The notes: generated from the letters alone by a model not told the origin. Counted from the first letter of the stretch, positions 1 through 9,691 are shown. The stretch is 64,000 nucleotides of DNA from Henriciella sp. (GCA_013213785.1 JABSPZ010000013.1:42330-106329), one strand, 5' to 3'. Translations and numbers: made by a program.

Positions 1-60
1 TTTCTGTCTGCAGAATATTCCTGTTTTCCTATGGTTTGTGCGGCGCACATTGGGGTATAG

Positions 61-82
61 ATCATTTCTGGGGCGAAATGAT
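61..82. promoter_or_regulatory. inverted repeat just upstream of the DUF1801 gene
   Basis: The arms ATCATTTC (61-68) and GAAATGAT (75-82) are perfect reverse complements separated by six bases, ending eleven bases before the GTG start at 93. It could be an operator or a small mRNA hairpin next to the GGGGTGAG ribosome binding site at 83-90. There is no T tract, so it is not a terminator. Function is inferred from position only. Confidence 0.35.
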
Positions 83-92
83 GGGGTGAGCA

Positions 93-461
93 GTGCCGAA
101 ACCAAAGACTGTAAGCGCATATTTTAATGGGCTTGAACCGCACCAATCCGCGATCGCGATCGCGTTGGAGGATGTCATCAAAAAGCAGTGGCCGCATCTC
201 ACGGTGAAGCTGGCATGGGGCTTTCCGTGCTGGAGTGGCAATGAGCGTGTATTCTCGATCATCGCGCACGCGGATCGCTGCAATCTGCAGCTTTGGCAGG
301 GCGCGCGCTTGGCCGATGATTACTTCGACCGCATTGAAGGCACGGGCAAAGCGCTGCGGCATGTCAAAGTTTACTCTGCCGATCAGATCAATGACGAGCT
401 GATCGACATCATGGACCGAGCCGTTGCGCTCGACACGACTGCACCGCAGAGGGTGCGATAA
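93..461 (+). CDS. DUF1801 domain protein
   Basis: A 122-residue soluble protein that resembles the DUF1801 (YdhG/YjbR-associated) family: small single-domain proteins of unknown biochemical role related to the frataxin-like fold. The stretch around residues 38-60, with the motif WGFPCWSGNERVFSI, followed by a basic/aromatic segment with LQLWQGARL, matches the conserved hydrophobic core usually seen there. The GTG start at 93 is preceded by GGGGTGAG at good spacing, and no better start is visible. It stands alone, 113 bases before the thiolase gene. The family assignment is fairly good; no function can be claimed. Confidence 0.75.
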   Translation: MPKPKTVSAYFNGLEPHQSAIAIALEDVIKKQWPHLTVKLAWGFPCWSGNERVFSIIAHADRCNLQLWQGARLADDYFDRIEGTGKALRHVKVYSADQINDELIDIMDRAVALDTTAPQRVR

Positions 462-574
462 ACGCGCGTGGCATTTTTCCGTCCCCGGGTGACTTGACGA
501 TCATAGGTGTTCGCCTCCATTTGTTCGCAGGTGCACAATAAGCATGAGATAGAAAGCTTGTAGGAGGGCTTACA

Positions 575-1756
575 ATGACCGCGACGGATCCTGTTGTAAT
601 TGTTGGAATGGCGCGCACGCCGATGGGTGGCTTGCTCGGCGACTTGTCAGGCATGTCTGCGAACGAGCTCGGCGCCATTGCTGTTAAAGCGGCTGTCGAA
701 GAGGCAGGTCTCGGGGCGGACGAAGCCGATGAGATCATCATGGGCAACTGTCTTCCTGCGGGCCAAGGACAAGCCCCAGCGCGTCAGGCGGGCTTCAAAG
801 CGGGTATGGATAAAGGTCTCGAAGCGACGACGATCAACAAGATGTGCGGATCAGGTCTTCAAGCTGCAGTCATGGGACGCCAATCGATTGCGTCAGGTGA
901 CGCAGACATCGTGATCGTCGGCGGCATGGAGAGCATGACAAACGCGCCGCATCTTTTGGATGTCCGTAAAGGCCACAAATACGGCGACATGGGCGCCAAG
1001 GATCATATGGCACTTGACGGTTTGACTGATGCCTATGCTGGCGGCCCTATGGGCGCCTTTGCTGATATGATTGCGGAGAAGTATCAGTTTACGCGCGAAC
1101 AACAGGATGCTTATGCGCTCGAGACGTTAAAGCGCGCGCAAGAGGCGACCGAAGGTGGTAAGTTCAAGCGCGAAATCGCGCCCGTGACTATCAAAAGCCG
1201 CAAGGGCGAAACGACTGTCGAGACCGATGAGCTGCCGCGCACCGCGCGTCCTGATAAGATCCCGTCTCTGCGTCCAGCGTTTAACAAAGACGGCACCGTA
1301 ACGGCGGCGAACGCATCAGCGATTTCTGATGGCGCCGCTGCGCTTGTGTTGATGAAAGAGTCAGAAGCTGCGTCACGCGGCCTGACACCGATTGCGAAAA
1401 TCGTTTCGTCCTCCAGCCATGCGCATGAGCCAGAGAATTTCACGACCGCGCCGGTTCCAGCCATGGAAAAAGCGCTGTCCAAAGCGGGGTGGTCAAAAGA
1501 CGAAGTTGGTCTTTGGGAGATCAATGAGGCGTTTGCCGTTGTCCCGATGATCGCGATGAAGGAACTCGGCATCAGCCATGACATCGTCAATGTGAATGGC
1601 GGTGCTTGTGCCATGGGACACCCAATTGGGGCGTCGGGGGCTCGGATCTTGATTACGCTCTTGGCAGCTATGGAAGACCGTGACGTGAAAAAAGGCGTCG
1701 CATCGCTTTGCATTGGGGGCGGTGAGGGTATCGCCATGTGTGTCGAGCGGGCTTAG
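575..1756 (+). CDS. acetyl-CoA C-acetyltransferase (thiolase)
   Basis: A 393-residue thiolase that condenses or cleaves acyl-CoA thioesters, as in acetoacetyl-CoA formation or beta-oxidation. The nucleophilic cysteine is C91 in NKMCGSGLQA. The C-terminal catalytic parts are also present: NEAFAVVP, the GHPIGASGAR histidine motif and the CIGGGEG cysteine motif. The length is standard for the PhaA/AtoB type. The ATG at 575 has a strong TAGGAGGG site 8-10 bases upstream. The next gene starts only a few bases after its stop, so the two are probably cotranscribed. There is no phaB or CoA-transferase beside it, so whether its role is PHB, ketogenesis or degradation cannot be told. Confidence 0.95.
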   Translation: MTATDPVVIVGMARTPMGGLLGDLSGMSANELGAIAVKAAVEEAGLGADEADEIIMGNCLPAGQGQAPARQAGFKAGMDKGLEATTINKMCGSGLQAAVMGRQSIASGDADIVIVGGMESMTNAPHLLDVRKGHKYGDMGAKDHMALDGLTDAYAGGPMGAFADMIAEKYQFTREQQDAYALETLKRAQEATEGGKFKREIAPVTIKSRKGETTVETDELPRTARPDKIPSLRPAFNKDGTVTAANASAISDGAAALVLMKESEAASRGLTPIAKIVSSSSHAHEPENFTTAPVPAMEKALSKAGWSKDEVGLWEINEAFAVVPMIAMKELGISHDIVNVNGGACAMGHPIGASGARILITLLAAMEDRDVKKGVASLCIGGGEGIAMCVERA

Positions 1757-1763
1757 GCGCGCT

Positions 1764-2840
1764 TTGCTAGGTGAAACGAAAATCGTTGATCACTTCGTCG
1801 AGCAGGCGAAGTGGTGCGACGCGCTAGGGTCTCCCTTCACTGCGGCCCTGCAAAACAAGTTCGCTGCAGATTATGAAGCCGGTGGTCCGATTGCTGTCAT
1901 TTGCAAGGACTGGACGACCAATCCGCGAAAAGATGCGTTGGGGTTGCGCCTGGCTGGGGCGCTGCATCATGCCGTCTTGTCTGGGACCTCGCCGGAACTC
2001 GCTGATGTCTACCCGAAAGGGGACGGTGTCTGGCACATAGACGCTATCTGGCCCCGCGCTGTGGCTTGGCTTTCTGGCAACATCGAAGCGGTTCGAGCCT
2101 TTATTCAGAGCCCGCCTCAAACCAATGAAACACGGCGTGCAATCATTTTTCTGCCGGGGTTTTTGAAATTGGCGGCGCGGTTTCAGATGCCGCTACACCT
2201 TTTGGAAATGGGCGCGAGTGCGGGGCTCAACCAGAATTGGGATTGCTTCAATTATGAAACCGAAACTTGGTCTCGCTCAGGAAGCAGCGATGTAACAGTT
2301 CGGTCAGACTGGCGCGCGCCTGTGCCGGATGACCTCGATGCGCAAGTTCAAATCGCGAGCCGTGCTGCATGCGATTTGAAGCCAATTGATCTGTCTGACC
2401 CCGAACAAGTGCTGCGCCTGAAATGCTATACATGGGCGGATCAGCAAGAACGTTTGACCCGTTTGGATGCGGCGATCCGTTTGGCCGAAGCGCAGAAAAC
2501 CAAAGTGGAGCAAGCAGATGCGCTTGCTTGGTTGAAACACCGCCTTGCAAATCGGTCTCAGTCCGGTGTCACGGTGATCTATCACTCTGCCTTTTTGGTC
2601 TACCCGCCGCGCGATGTGATCGCACAAATCATGGAAACCATTCGCGCTGAGGGAGAGCAGGCGACGCCAGATGCGCCATTAGCTTGGCTCAGCTATGAGG
2701 CTGAGGCGCTCTTTGGTGGGGATCCCAATAGTGGGAATATGCACGCCAGGCTACAAACTTGGCCGGGCGGTGATGTGGAGGTCTACGGCCAGTCAGATGG
2801 CCACGTGACGTATGTGGATCCTTACCCCGCAGGGATGTAG
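1764..2840 (+). CDS. DUF2332 family protein
   Basis: A cytosolic protein of about 358 residues belonging to the DUF2332 family, whose function is not known. Recognisable parts are the LLEMGASAGLNQNWD motif in the middle, which looks like a methyltransferase-type glycine loop, and a C-terminal half with YHSAFLVYPP. The reading frame is open back to 1713, but that overlaps the thiolase. The TTG at 1764, giving MLGETKIVDHF, seven bases after the thiolase stop, is the more likely start. The Shine-Dalgarno sequence is weak, so translational coupling is likely. The glycine loop suggests SAM binding, but this is inference. Confidence 0.8.
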   Translation: MLGETKIVDHFVEQAKWCDALGSPFTAALQNKFAADYEAGGPIAVICKDWTTNPRKDALGLRLAGALHHAVLSGTSPELADVYPKGDGVWHIDAIWPRAVAWLSGNIEAVRAFIQSPPQTNETRRAIIFLPGFLKLAARFQMPLHLLEMGASAGLNQNWDCFNYETETWSRSGSSDVTVRSDWRAPVPDDLDAQVQIASRAACDLKPIDLSDPEQVLRLKCYTWADQQERLTRLDAAIRLAEAQKTKVEQADALAWLKHRLANRSQSGVTVIYHSAFLVYPPRDVIAQIMETIRAEGEQATPDAPLAWLSYEAEALFGGDPNSGNMHARLQTWPGGDVEVYGQSDGHVTYVDPYPAGM

Positions 2841-3328
2841 TCGCTGACCAATCCGAGAGGCACCGCGGTGGTCCGCTTCGCAACATTGATAATGATGCGA
2901 GACTGCACGTCTGAGACTAAAGCTGAGCCCAGCAGCTTATCGCGCAGAAACTTATCATACGCATACATATCCGTCGTGGTGACGCGAATGATATAGTCCA
3001 CGGCGCCGGTCACAGTCATACATTCCATGACCTCAGGCCACTTGCGGACCAGTTCTTCAAACGCTTCCAAATTCTCTTTGCTCGGCAGCGCGAGTTTGAC
3101 GTTCGCAACCACTTCAAATCCGAGGCCGAGGCTTTGGCGATCCAACAGCGTGACCCGCCCCTGGATGATGCCGGCCTCTTCCATCCGTTTGATCCGTCGC
3201 CAGCAGGGAGAGGAGGATAGGCCAACACGTTCCGCGATATCCGCAACAGAAAGCGACGCGTCTTTTTGAATCAGATCGAGAATCTTGGCATCAATGGTGT
3301 CGAGCTGCTCGGACAATTCTTCCCCCAA
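2822..3328 (-). CDS. Lrp/AsnC family transcriptional regulator
   Basis: A 168-residue regulator with the Lrp layout. An N-terminal winged helix-turn-helix at about residues 8-65 contains LDTIDAKILDLIQKDA and the SSSPCWRRIKRMEEAG recognition region, followed by a RAM (AsnC) ligand-binding domain. Lrp-type proteins sense amino acids and commonly control the divergent neighbour. Here that neighbour is the indolepyruvate ferredoxin oxidoreductase gene across a 117-base gap, so control of aromatic amino acid breakdown is a reasonable inference. The 3' end overlaps the DUF2332 gene by 19 bases, convergently. Confidence 0.93.
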   Translation of the reverse strand: MGEELSEQLDTIDAKILDLIQKDASLSVADIAERVGLSSSPCWRRIKRMEEAGIIQGRVTLLDRQSLGLGFEVVANVKLALPSKENLEAFEELVRKWPEVMECMTVTGAVDYIIRVTTTDMYAYDKFLRDKLLGSALVSDVQSRIIINVAKRTTAVPLGLVSDYIPAG

Positions 3329-3445
3329 ATGGCGTGTTATTTGGTTATTTATTGCTTGTAATAGCCCTCAAGTCGCAAACAAGGCAAGTATTTTCGGCAG
3401 TTTGTTGGGATATATGACCTAAACGCAACACTGGAGGACGGCGCT

Positions 3446-6400
3446 TTGGAACATCGTGAAGTCACGCTGGACGACAAATATGATCTTGTCGAGGGCAAAG
3501 CTTACATGACCGGGATACAGGCACTCGTCCGCCTGCCTCTTGATCAAAAGCGGCTTGATCTTCAGGCAGGTCATAACACAGCGGGTTTCATTTCCGGGTA
3601 TCGCGGATCTCCCCTGGGCGGTTATGATCAGCAGCTGCGAGCGGCACAGAAGTGGCTCGATGCGCATGACGTGAAGTTCTGGGAAGGCTTGAATGAAGAC
3701 CTTGGAGCGACCGCCGTTTGGGGGAGTCAACAACTTGGTCTCTTCCCAGGCGCACAGCGCGACGGACTGTTCGGCATCTGGTATGGTAAGGCCCCAGGGG
3801 TCGATCGGACGGGCGATGTTTTCAAACATGCGAATGCCGCTGGAACCTCTCCACATGGCGGCGTGCTAGCCGTCTTGGGCGACGACCATATGTGCAAGTC
3901 TTCGACGCTGCCGTCGCAATCGGAATTTGCGATGCAGGATGCTGAGATCCCGGTCCTTAATCCGGCATCGATTCAAGATGTGCTCGACTATGGTCTTCAT
4001 GGGTGGGCGATGAGCCGCTTCACGGGCGGTTGGAGCGCAATGATCGCGCTTGCTGATACGATGGATAGTGGGTCCGTCGTCGATGTCTCGCTCAACCGTA
4101 TGAACTTCGTGACACCGGACTTCGTGTTCCCTGAGGATGGTGTGCATATGCGCCGCGCTGATCCTCCACTCGAAAAAGAACGCCGGCTGCGCGAGTATAA
4201 ATTGCCAGCGGCGCAAGCCTGGGCGCGCGCGAACCAGCTTGATCATGTCATTCTTCCGAGCGCGAAACCGCGGGTAGGTTTGATCGTAACAGGCCAAGCT
4301 GCGCGCGATGTGTTTGAGGCTCTGGCCGCGCTCGGCCTCACGCCGGAAGAAGCGTCGAAGCTCGGGGTCACGATCTATAAAGTGGCGATGCCTTGGCCGC
4401 TGGAGCCGGAAGGTATTAAAGCCTTCTGCGCCGGTCTGGAGCGGGTCTTAGTCATTGAGCACAAGCGTCCCCTGATCGAAGATCAGTTGCGCGCTGCGCT
4501 TTATCCTTTACCCGAGAAACAACGCCCTATGCTTGAGGGCAAGCAAACCGTTGATGGACAGCCTTTGCTCAGCCAGATCGGATCTATCGCGATCCCAGAA
4601 ATGGCGGTGGCGCTTCGCGGTGTGCTGCCAAAGGGGTGGAACACCGAAAAAGCAGACGCCTATTTCGCTCGCGTCGGACGCTCGGGTGAGGCCGCACGAA
4701 CGAATGCCACCCCAACCGTCCGGACACCCCACTATTGTTCAGGATGCCCGCACAATACATCGACCGTGGTTCCGGAAGGCTCACGAGCACTGGCTGGGAT
4801 CGGCTGCCATTATATGGCGAACTTCATGCCAGACCGAAACACGGATATGACCAGCCAAATGGGCGGCGAGGGCATTGCTTGGGTCGGCCAGCATTTTGCA
4901 ACCGACGAAGACCATATGTTTGTCAATCTTGGCGACGGGACTTATTCCCATTCAGGGTCTCTTGCCATCCGTGCAGCTGTCACTTCTGGCGCGAATATTA
5001 CCTACAAAATTCTCTACAATGACGCCGTCGCAATGACGGGTGGGCAAACGGTCGAGTCCGGCCAGACACCGCAGCAGATCGCCACTCAGGTAAAAGGGGA
5101 GGGCGTCGAGACAATCGTCATCGTCACCGAAGATCCTGTTCGATATGCGAACGTAAAAGGCCTGCCACGGCGGGTGCGAATTTACGAACGCAGCGAGCTC
5201 GACAAAGTCCAAAAGCAATTGCGTGAGACACCTGGGGTCTCCGTCCTGATCTATGATCAGATTTGTGCGACCGAGAAACGTCGCCGGTCTAAGCGCGGAT
5301 TGCGCGCACCGGACCGCACGCGTGTTCTGATCAATACCGAGGTTTGTGAGGGCTGCGGCGATTGCTCAATCAAGTCGAATTGTCTCTCCGTCGAGCCCGT
5401 TGAAACCGAGCTCGGCCGCAAACGCCGGATCAATCAATCGACCTGCAATACCGATATCTCTTGTGTGAAAGGGTTCTGCCCGAGCTTTATCACGGTCACG
5501 GATGCGGAGTTCACGGCGAAAGATCAGCTGCGCCCAGATATTGACGCGGACAATATCCCACTGCCGGAGACGCCAAGCCTAGAGAATGTCTGGAACGTTC
5601 TGTTTACCGGTGTTGGCGGGACGGGCGTCACCACAGTCGCTGCGATCCTTGCCATGGCGGCGCATGTTGACGGGCATGCTGCGTCGAGCCTGGATATGAC
5701 CGGCCTCGCGCAAAAGGGCGGGCCTGTCCTCAGTCACCTTCGCTTTGCCCGCGAGCCCGACATGATTTCGACCGGCCGCGTACCGCCAGCAAGCACCGAT
5801 TGCATGATCGCCTGTGATCTTGTGGTCGCGGCAGGCGGTGATGCGCTTAACCTTATGGATGCCGATCGTACGGCGGCTTACGCCAATAGCGATGTGACGC
5901 CGACGAGCGAGTTTATCCGAGATCGGTCGCAGAAATTTGAGAGCGATTTGCTCGCCGCGCGCGTGAAGCGCCAGGCGACAGATTTCGCTGCTTTCGATGC
6001 TGAAGCCTTGGCGATCCTCTACTTCAATGAGGCGATCTATACCAATATGATCATGGCAGGATATGCTTGGCAGAAGGGGCAATTGCCGATCTCATTGCGC
6101 GGCATCTATCGTGCGATTAAACTAAATGGTGTGAAGGCTGACGACAATATGGCGGCCTTTGATCTTGGTCGTATCGCTGCCTATGATCCAGAGCGCCTCG
6201 AGCCGGCTAAAGATCCACGCGGTCATATCACGCCGATGAGCTTGGATGAGTTGATTGAGAATCGTGCTTTCCGTCTGACGGACTATCAAAACAAGACCTA
6301 TGCGCAGACCTATCGTGACTTCGTCGAGCGGGTCCGCGCTGCCGAAAAGGCTGCTGGCCTAGACGAGCGTCTAACAGAAGCGGTGGCTCGGTTTGGTTAT

Positions 6401-6904
6401 AAACTGATGGCCTACAAAGACGAGTATGAAGTGGCTCGGCTTTGGACAGATGGAAAATTCGACTCCTATTTGGCGAAGAAATTCAAGGGTGGGAAAGTCG
6501 CTTATCACTTGGCGCCGCCGCTCAACTCCAAAAAAGATGAGAACGGTCATCTGATCAAAAAACAGTTTGGGCCATGGATGAAGACGGGTTTCAAATTGAT
6601 GAAGCGTTTCAAATTCCTCCGCGGCACGAAATTCGATCCCTTTGGTTGGACGGAAGAGCGCAAGCTTGAACGCCAATTGCGGGATCAGTATTTAGACAAT
6701 GTCGAGCGGATGCTGAGTGACCTCAATGAGAAGAATCTCGAACTTGCGGTGGCGATCGCTGAAATCCCTGACGAAATAAGAGGCTATGGCCACGTGAAAG
6801 AAGCGGCGATTGCAAAAGCGGCCGCACACGAGGCTGAGCTCTGGCAGCACTGGCCTCATAGTACGCTGCCTAAAGCGAAGACCACTTTGATCGCGGCGGA
6901 ATAA
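3446..6904 (+). CDS. indolepyruvate ferredoxin oxidoreductase, fused alpha-beta form
   Basis: A 1152-residue enzyme that oxidatively decarboxylates arylpyruvates (from Trp, Phe, Tyr transamination) to aryl-acetyl-CoA with ferredoxin as acceptor. The N-terminal half carries the pyruvate-oxidoreductase pyrimidine-binding and TPP domains (FISGYRGSPLGGYD, CSGCPHNTST, GDGTYSHSG). It is followed by a cysteine-rich iron-sulfur segment (CEGCGDCSIKSNC, then CVKGFCPSF) and a C-terminal IorB-like gamma domain with GVGGTGVTTV. This is the single-chain form common in alphaproteobacteria rather than separate iorA and iorB. The start is the TTG at 3446 behind CTGGAGGA. It is divergent from an Lrp-type gene. 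Confidence 0.93.
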   Translation: MEHREVTLDDKYDLVEGKAYMTGIQALVRLPLDQKRLDLQAGHNTAGFISGYRGSPLGGYDQQLRAAQKWLDAHDVKFWEGLNEDLGATAVWGSQQLGLFPGAQRDGLFGIWYGKAPGVDRTGDVFKHANAAGTSPHGGVLAVLGDDHMCKSSTLPSQSEFAMQDAEIPVLNPASIQDVLDYGLHGWAMSRFTGGWSAMIALADTMDSGSVVDVSLNRMNFVTPDFVFPEDGVHMRRADPPLEKERRLREYKLPAAQAWARANQLDHVILPSAKPRVGLIVTGQAARDVFEALAALGLTPEEASKLGVTIYKVAMPWPLEPEGIKAFCAGLERVLVIEHKRPLIEDQLRAALYPLPEKQRPMLEGKQTVDGQPLLSQIGSIAIPEMAVALRGVLPKGWNTEKADAYFARVGRSGEAARTNATPTVRTPHYCSGCPHNTSTVVPEGSRALAGIGCHYMANFMPDRNTDMTSQMGGEGIAWVGQHFATDEDHMFVNLGDGTYSHSGSLAIRAAVTSGANITYKILYNDAVAMTGGQTVESGQTPQQIATQVKGEGVETIVIVTEDPVRYANVKGLPRRVRIYERSELDKVQKQLRETPGVSVLIYDQICATEKRRRSKRGLRAPDRTRVLINTEVCEGCGDCSIKSNCLSVEPVETELGRKRRINQSTCNTDISCVKGFCPSFITVTDAEFTAKDQLRPDIDADNIPLPETPSLENVWNVLFTGVGGTGVTTVAAILAMAAHVDGHAASSLDMTGLAQKGGPVLSHLRFAREPDMISTGRVPPASTDCMIACDLVVAAGGDALNLMDADRTAAYANSDVTPTSEFIRDRSQKFESDLLAARVKRQATDFAAFDAEALAILYFNEAIYTNMIMAGYAWQKGQLPISLRGIYRAIKLNGVKADDNMAAFDLGRIAAYDPERLEPAKDPRGHITPMSLDELIENRAFRLTDYQNKTYAQTYRDFVERVRAAEKAAGLDERLTEAVARFGYKLMAYKDEYEVARLWTDGKFDSYLAKKFKGGKVAYHLAPPLNSKKDENGHLIKKQFGPWMKTGFKLMKRFKFLRGTKFDPFGWTEERKLERQLRDQYLDNVERMLSDLNEKNLELAVAIAEIPDEIRGYGHVKEAAIAKAAAHEAELWQHWPHSTLPKAKTTLIAAE

Positions 6905-6936
6905 AAAAATGGCGATGCGTGGAGAAACGCATCGCC
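6903..6936 (-). terminator. rho-independent terminator of the TadG-like gene
   Basis: A perfect 10-base stem, GGCGATGCGT (6911-6920) with ACGCATCGCC (6927-6936), closes on a six-base loop. Read on the minus strand it is followed by ATTTTTTT (6910-6903). It lies 26 bases past the stop of the minus-strand gene and also directly past the stop of the plus-strand oxidoreductase gene, where it has no T tract. Confidence 0.85.
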
Positions 6937-6961
6937 GGATTTCCCGAAGTTTAGATGGGGT

Positions 6962-8719
6962 CTACTTCGAGATTCTTAGGTCAGAGATCGACACAGCGAT
7001 CTGACGATAGGCATCCTTCAATTCCGCGCCTGTCTCCGGCTCGAAATAATAGCCTGGACCGGTGGCACAGTATTCCAAGACGGCCTTGCCCGAGTTTGGA
7101 GCGTTCAGAGCAACTGCATACACCTTAACGTCCTTCAGCTTGATATTGTCGCAAACATCGCGCGCTTGAGCGTCAGAGCTGCCTTGGCCGGGGAAAATCT
7201 CCGTGTTGAAGGCGCCATCTGTCATCAAGATGACGATTTTCGCGGAATCTGGCTCGGTATAATCGAGGGGCTTCGCATCGCCGGTGAAAATCGTGTTCCA
7301 CTCTTCAGATACGAGGTACCAAGTCCATGCAATTCCGAGATGTCCCGCTGTCCATCCGCCCGCGGTGAGCGAGTTGACGTAATTGTTCAGCGTCGTGCGA
7401 TTATTGGTTAGTTCAACCGGTTCGATATCCCGGCACTCATCACCATCATACTTGCTGTCATATGGACGGCTTGGATGACCGACTTCCCAATACCCACCAT
7501 CGCTGTAATTATCGTCTTCGATGAACCAAGCTTGTTGGTGCGCGAGATAACCGCCTACGTCCGGATGCAGATCGGTGAAACGGAATGGTCCGTCACGTTC
7601 CCAGACACAAGTCGAGGTCAACGTACGCGTCTTTGTTTCTGGCTCAGAGCCACCTTCTGGTACAAGCGTGAAGTCAAAGGTCTCATCGAACAGCTTTGTG
7701 CCCTTGCGGTTGTTCTTTGAGTAAGCTCGCAGACGCAGCGTGAATTCGCCCATATCCCAGGCTTGACCGGTCATGTTGCTGAGACCGCTATCGCCATACA
7801 AAGCATAGGGTTCAGCGTTTTCGTTCTTGATCTTGTACTCAGTGCCTGAGAGCTCCAAACGCATACTCTCGACCTGACCATATAGGTCATGAGACGGGTT
7901 CATCGTGATGGCAATCGTTAAGTCATCATCCTGATGATCCTGGACCTCGATCACGGCATCTTCGCCAATTTCAGAGATCAGTTCGCCGGTATCGGTATCA
8001 TAAAGACCGATCAGGAAATCGTCGAATGTGGATCCTGTTGTGAGATCGCCTGCTCCGTAACCTGCAGCAATTGTGTGCGTATAGGTTCGTGTTGCTGGAA
8101 CACCCGCAACATCTTCAAAGAAATCGCCAGCGTCGACCATGCCATTATAAGACACCATTGCGAGGCGCGTTTTCTCAATCACATCTGGCGAAGCATCGAT
8201 TGGAAGAAGAATATCAACCGCGTCTTTCGCTGCGACTTTCAGGTTAGACAGCCGGTTAGAGCTGTTCATCGAACCTGAGACGTCAAACATGAAGGCAACG
8301 TCGATTTTGTCGATTCCGTATTCAGACCCGGACTTAACTGTGAAGGGCATGCTGTCATGTCCCACAACCTTCATAAGCGAGGTGGTTTGTTGACAGCGCA
8401 TTTGCGCATCGATTTCTTCGTCTGTCGTCGACACGGTGACAATCGCTGCATTACACGCCAATCCGCCTAAATTGTTCAGCTGTGCGTCCATATATTGTTG
8501 GACCGCGAGCTTCACCTCAGTATCTGAAGCCCCCGTCTGCTTGACTTTCGCAGCTGCAAGCACGGCTGAATCCATGATCAGCTGGGCTTTCGCCTTACGT
8601 TTTACGGTTTGTTGGAAATCAATCGCAAAGCCTGCGACCGCGACTAACGGGATAAGAACCAATCCGAATAGAATTGCCACCTGCCCGCCTTCATTCTTGA
8701 AAAGCTCAGTGTGTCTCAT
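6962..8719 (-). CDS. TadG-like protein with von Willebrand A domain
   Basis: A 585-residue protein with the TadG pattern: a short cytoplasmic start, one membrane segment at residues 13-35 (QVAILFGLVLIPLVAVAGFAID) and a long outside part. The MIDAS motif DVSGS (D146, S148, S150) identifies a von Willebrand A domain, which is split by a long insert before the later LMTDGAFNTEIF segment. Such proteins are linked to Flp/Tad pilus assembly, but no other tad genes are in the window, so it may be an orphan. There is no Shine-Dalgarno sequence: a run of A bases directly precedes the ATG. The first codons are also one arm of a 10-base inverted repeat (8711-8766). Confidence 0.88.
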   Translation of the reverse strand: MRHTELFKNEGGQVAILFGLVLIPLVAVAGFAIDFQQTVKRKAKAQLIMDSAVLAAAKVKQTGASDTEVKLAVQQYMDAQLNNLGGLACNAAIVTVSTTDEEIDAQMRCQQTTSLMKVVGHDSMPFTVKSGSEYGIDKIDVAFMFDVSGSMNSSNRLSNLKVAAKDAVDILLPIDASPDVIEKTRLAMVSYNGMVDAGDFFEDVAGVPATRTYTHTIAAGYGAGDLTTGSTFDDFLIGLYDTDTGELISEIGEDAVIEVQDHQDDDLTIAITMNPSHDLYGQVESMRLELSGTEYKIKNENAEPYALYGDSGLSNMTGQAWDMGEFTLRLRAYSKNNRKGTKLFDETFDFTLVPEGGSEPETKTRTLTSTCVWERDGPFRFTDLHPDVGGYLAHQQAWFIEDDNYSDGGYWEVGHPSRPYDSKYDGDECRDIEPVELTNNRTTLNNYVNSLTAGGWTAGHLGIAWTWYLVSEEWNTIFTGDAKPLDYTEPDSAKIVILMTDGAFNTEIFPGQGSSDAQARDVCDNIKLKDVKVYAVALNAPNSGKAVLEYCATGPGYYFEPETGAELKDAYRQIAVSISDLRISK

Positions 8720-8766
8720 TTTTTTTTTAACGCTTCTGCGTCCTAACGCCCAATTTATGAGACACA
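8711..8766 (-). promoter_or_regulatory. inverted repeat sequestering the start codon of the TadG-like gene
   Basis: The arms TGTGTCTCAT (8711-8720) and ATGAGACACA (8757-8766) are perfectly complementary, 36 bases apart. In the minus-strand transcript the second arm, read as TGTGTCTCAT in the leader, would pair with ATGAGACACA, which is the start codon and the next two codons. The leader has no ribosome binding site and an A run before the ATG. A translation-blocking hairpin, or a dyad operator, is inferred. Confidence 0.4.
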
Positions 8767-8896
8767 GAGATAACGAACCTTGATTGAGGTCCGATTAGGT
8801 TTTGTGTGTGGATTATCGCGCCGTCGCAGAGGATTTGTTTACCATGTCTGCGGGTTCGGACTGGAACGTAAAAGCGAGTCGTGTTTTGCAGAGGGC

Positions 8897-9691
8897 ATGC
8901 GACAATATCTGAACCTACTTCAAGACATTCTCGACAATGGCGTCGAGCGCGGCGACCGCACCGGCACCGGAACGTTCGGCGTCTTCGGGCGACAATTGAG
9001 ATTCGACCTGTCGGAGTCTTTCCCGATGGTGACGACAAAGAAGCTGCATCTGCGATCGATCATTGTAGAGCTGCTTTGGTTCCTGCGCGGGGATACCAAT
9101 GTCCGCTGGCTTCAAGATCGCAAAGTGTCGATCTGGGATGAGTGGGCTGATGAGAATGGCGACCTTGGACCTGTTTACGGTAAGCAATGGCGTAGTTGGG
9201 CGGCCCCAGATGGTCGTGTCATCGATCAGATCCAATGGGTGCTCGACGAAATCCGGACCAATCCGAACTCGCGGCGGATGGTTGTTTCTGCCTGGAACCC
9301 AGCGGATGTCCCCTCGATGGCGTTACCGCCATGTCATTGCCTGTTTCAGTTCAATGTCATGGACGGTCGACTAAACTGCCAACTGTATCAGCGCTCCGCA
9401 GATGTTTTTCTGGGCGTTCCGTTCAACATCGCGTCTTACGCGTTGCTGACCATAATGATGGCGCGTGCGACGGGACTTAAGCCAGGCGAGTTCGTGCATA
9501 CATTTGGGGATGCTCATCTTTACTCGAATCACATTGAGCAGGCGCGGCTTCAGCTGACGCGAGAGCCATATCCAGAACCAAAAATGATCCTCAATCCGGA
9601 CAAAACGGACCTGTTTGGTTGGGAATATGAAGATTTCACATTGGTGGATTATCAATCGCATCCACACATCAAGGCTCCCGTCGCCGTTTAG
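8897..9691 (+). CDS. thyA: thymidylate synthase
   Basis: Converts dUMP to dTMP using methylene-tetrahydrofolate. The protein is 264 residues, the same length as E. coli ThyA, if started at the ATG at 8897 ([10 protein letters not shown]), which has AGAGGG just before it. The open frame upstream to 8780 looks non-coding. The nucleophile is C146 in PPCHCLFQF, the expected position. Other hallmarks are [28 protein letters not shown] and [12 protein letters not shown]. No folA (dihydrofolate reductase) follows within the window, unlike many genomes. Confidence 0.97.
   Translation: MRQYLNLLQDILDNGVERGDRTGTGTFGVFGRQLRFDLSESFPMVTTKKLHLRSIIVELLWFLRGDTNVRWLQDRKVSIWDEWADENGDLGPVYGKQWRSWAAPDGRVIDQIQWVLDEIRTNPNSRRMVVSAWNPADVPSMALPPCHCLFQFNVMDGRLNCQLYQRSADVFLGVPFNIASYALLTIMMARATGLKPGEFVHTFGDAHLYSNHIEQARLQLTREPYPEPKMILNPDKTDLFGWEYEDFTLVDYQSHPHIKAPVAV

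Noticed and set aside
1111..1737. A 208-codon open frame on the minus strand
   Set aside because: It is antisense to the thiolase, which has all its active-site motifs; its translation shows no domain and an odd Ser/Ala-rich composition.
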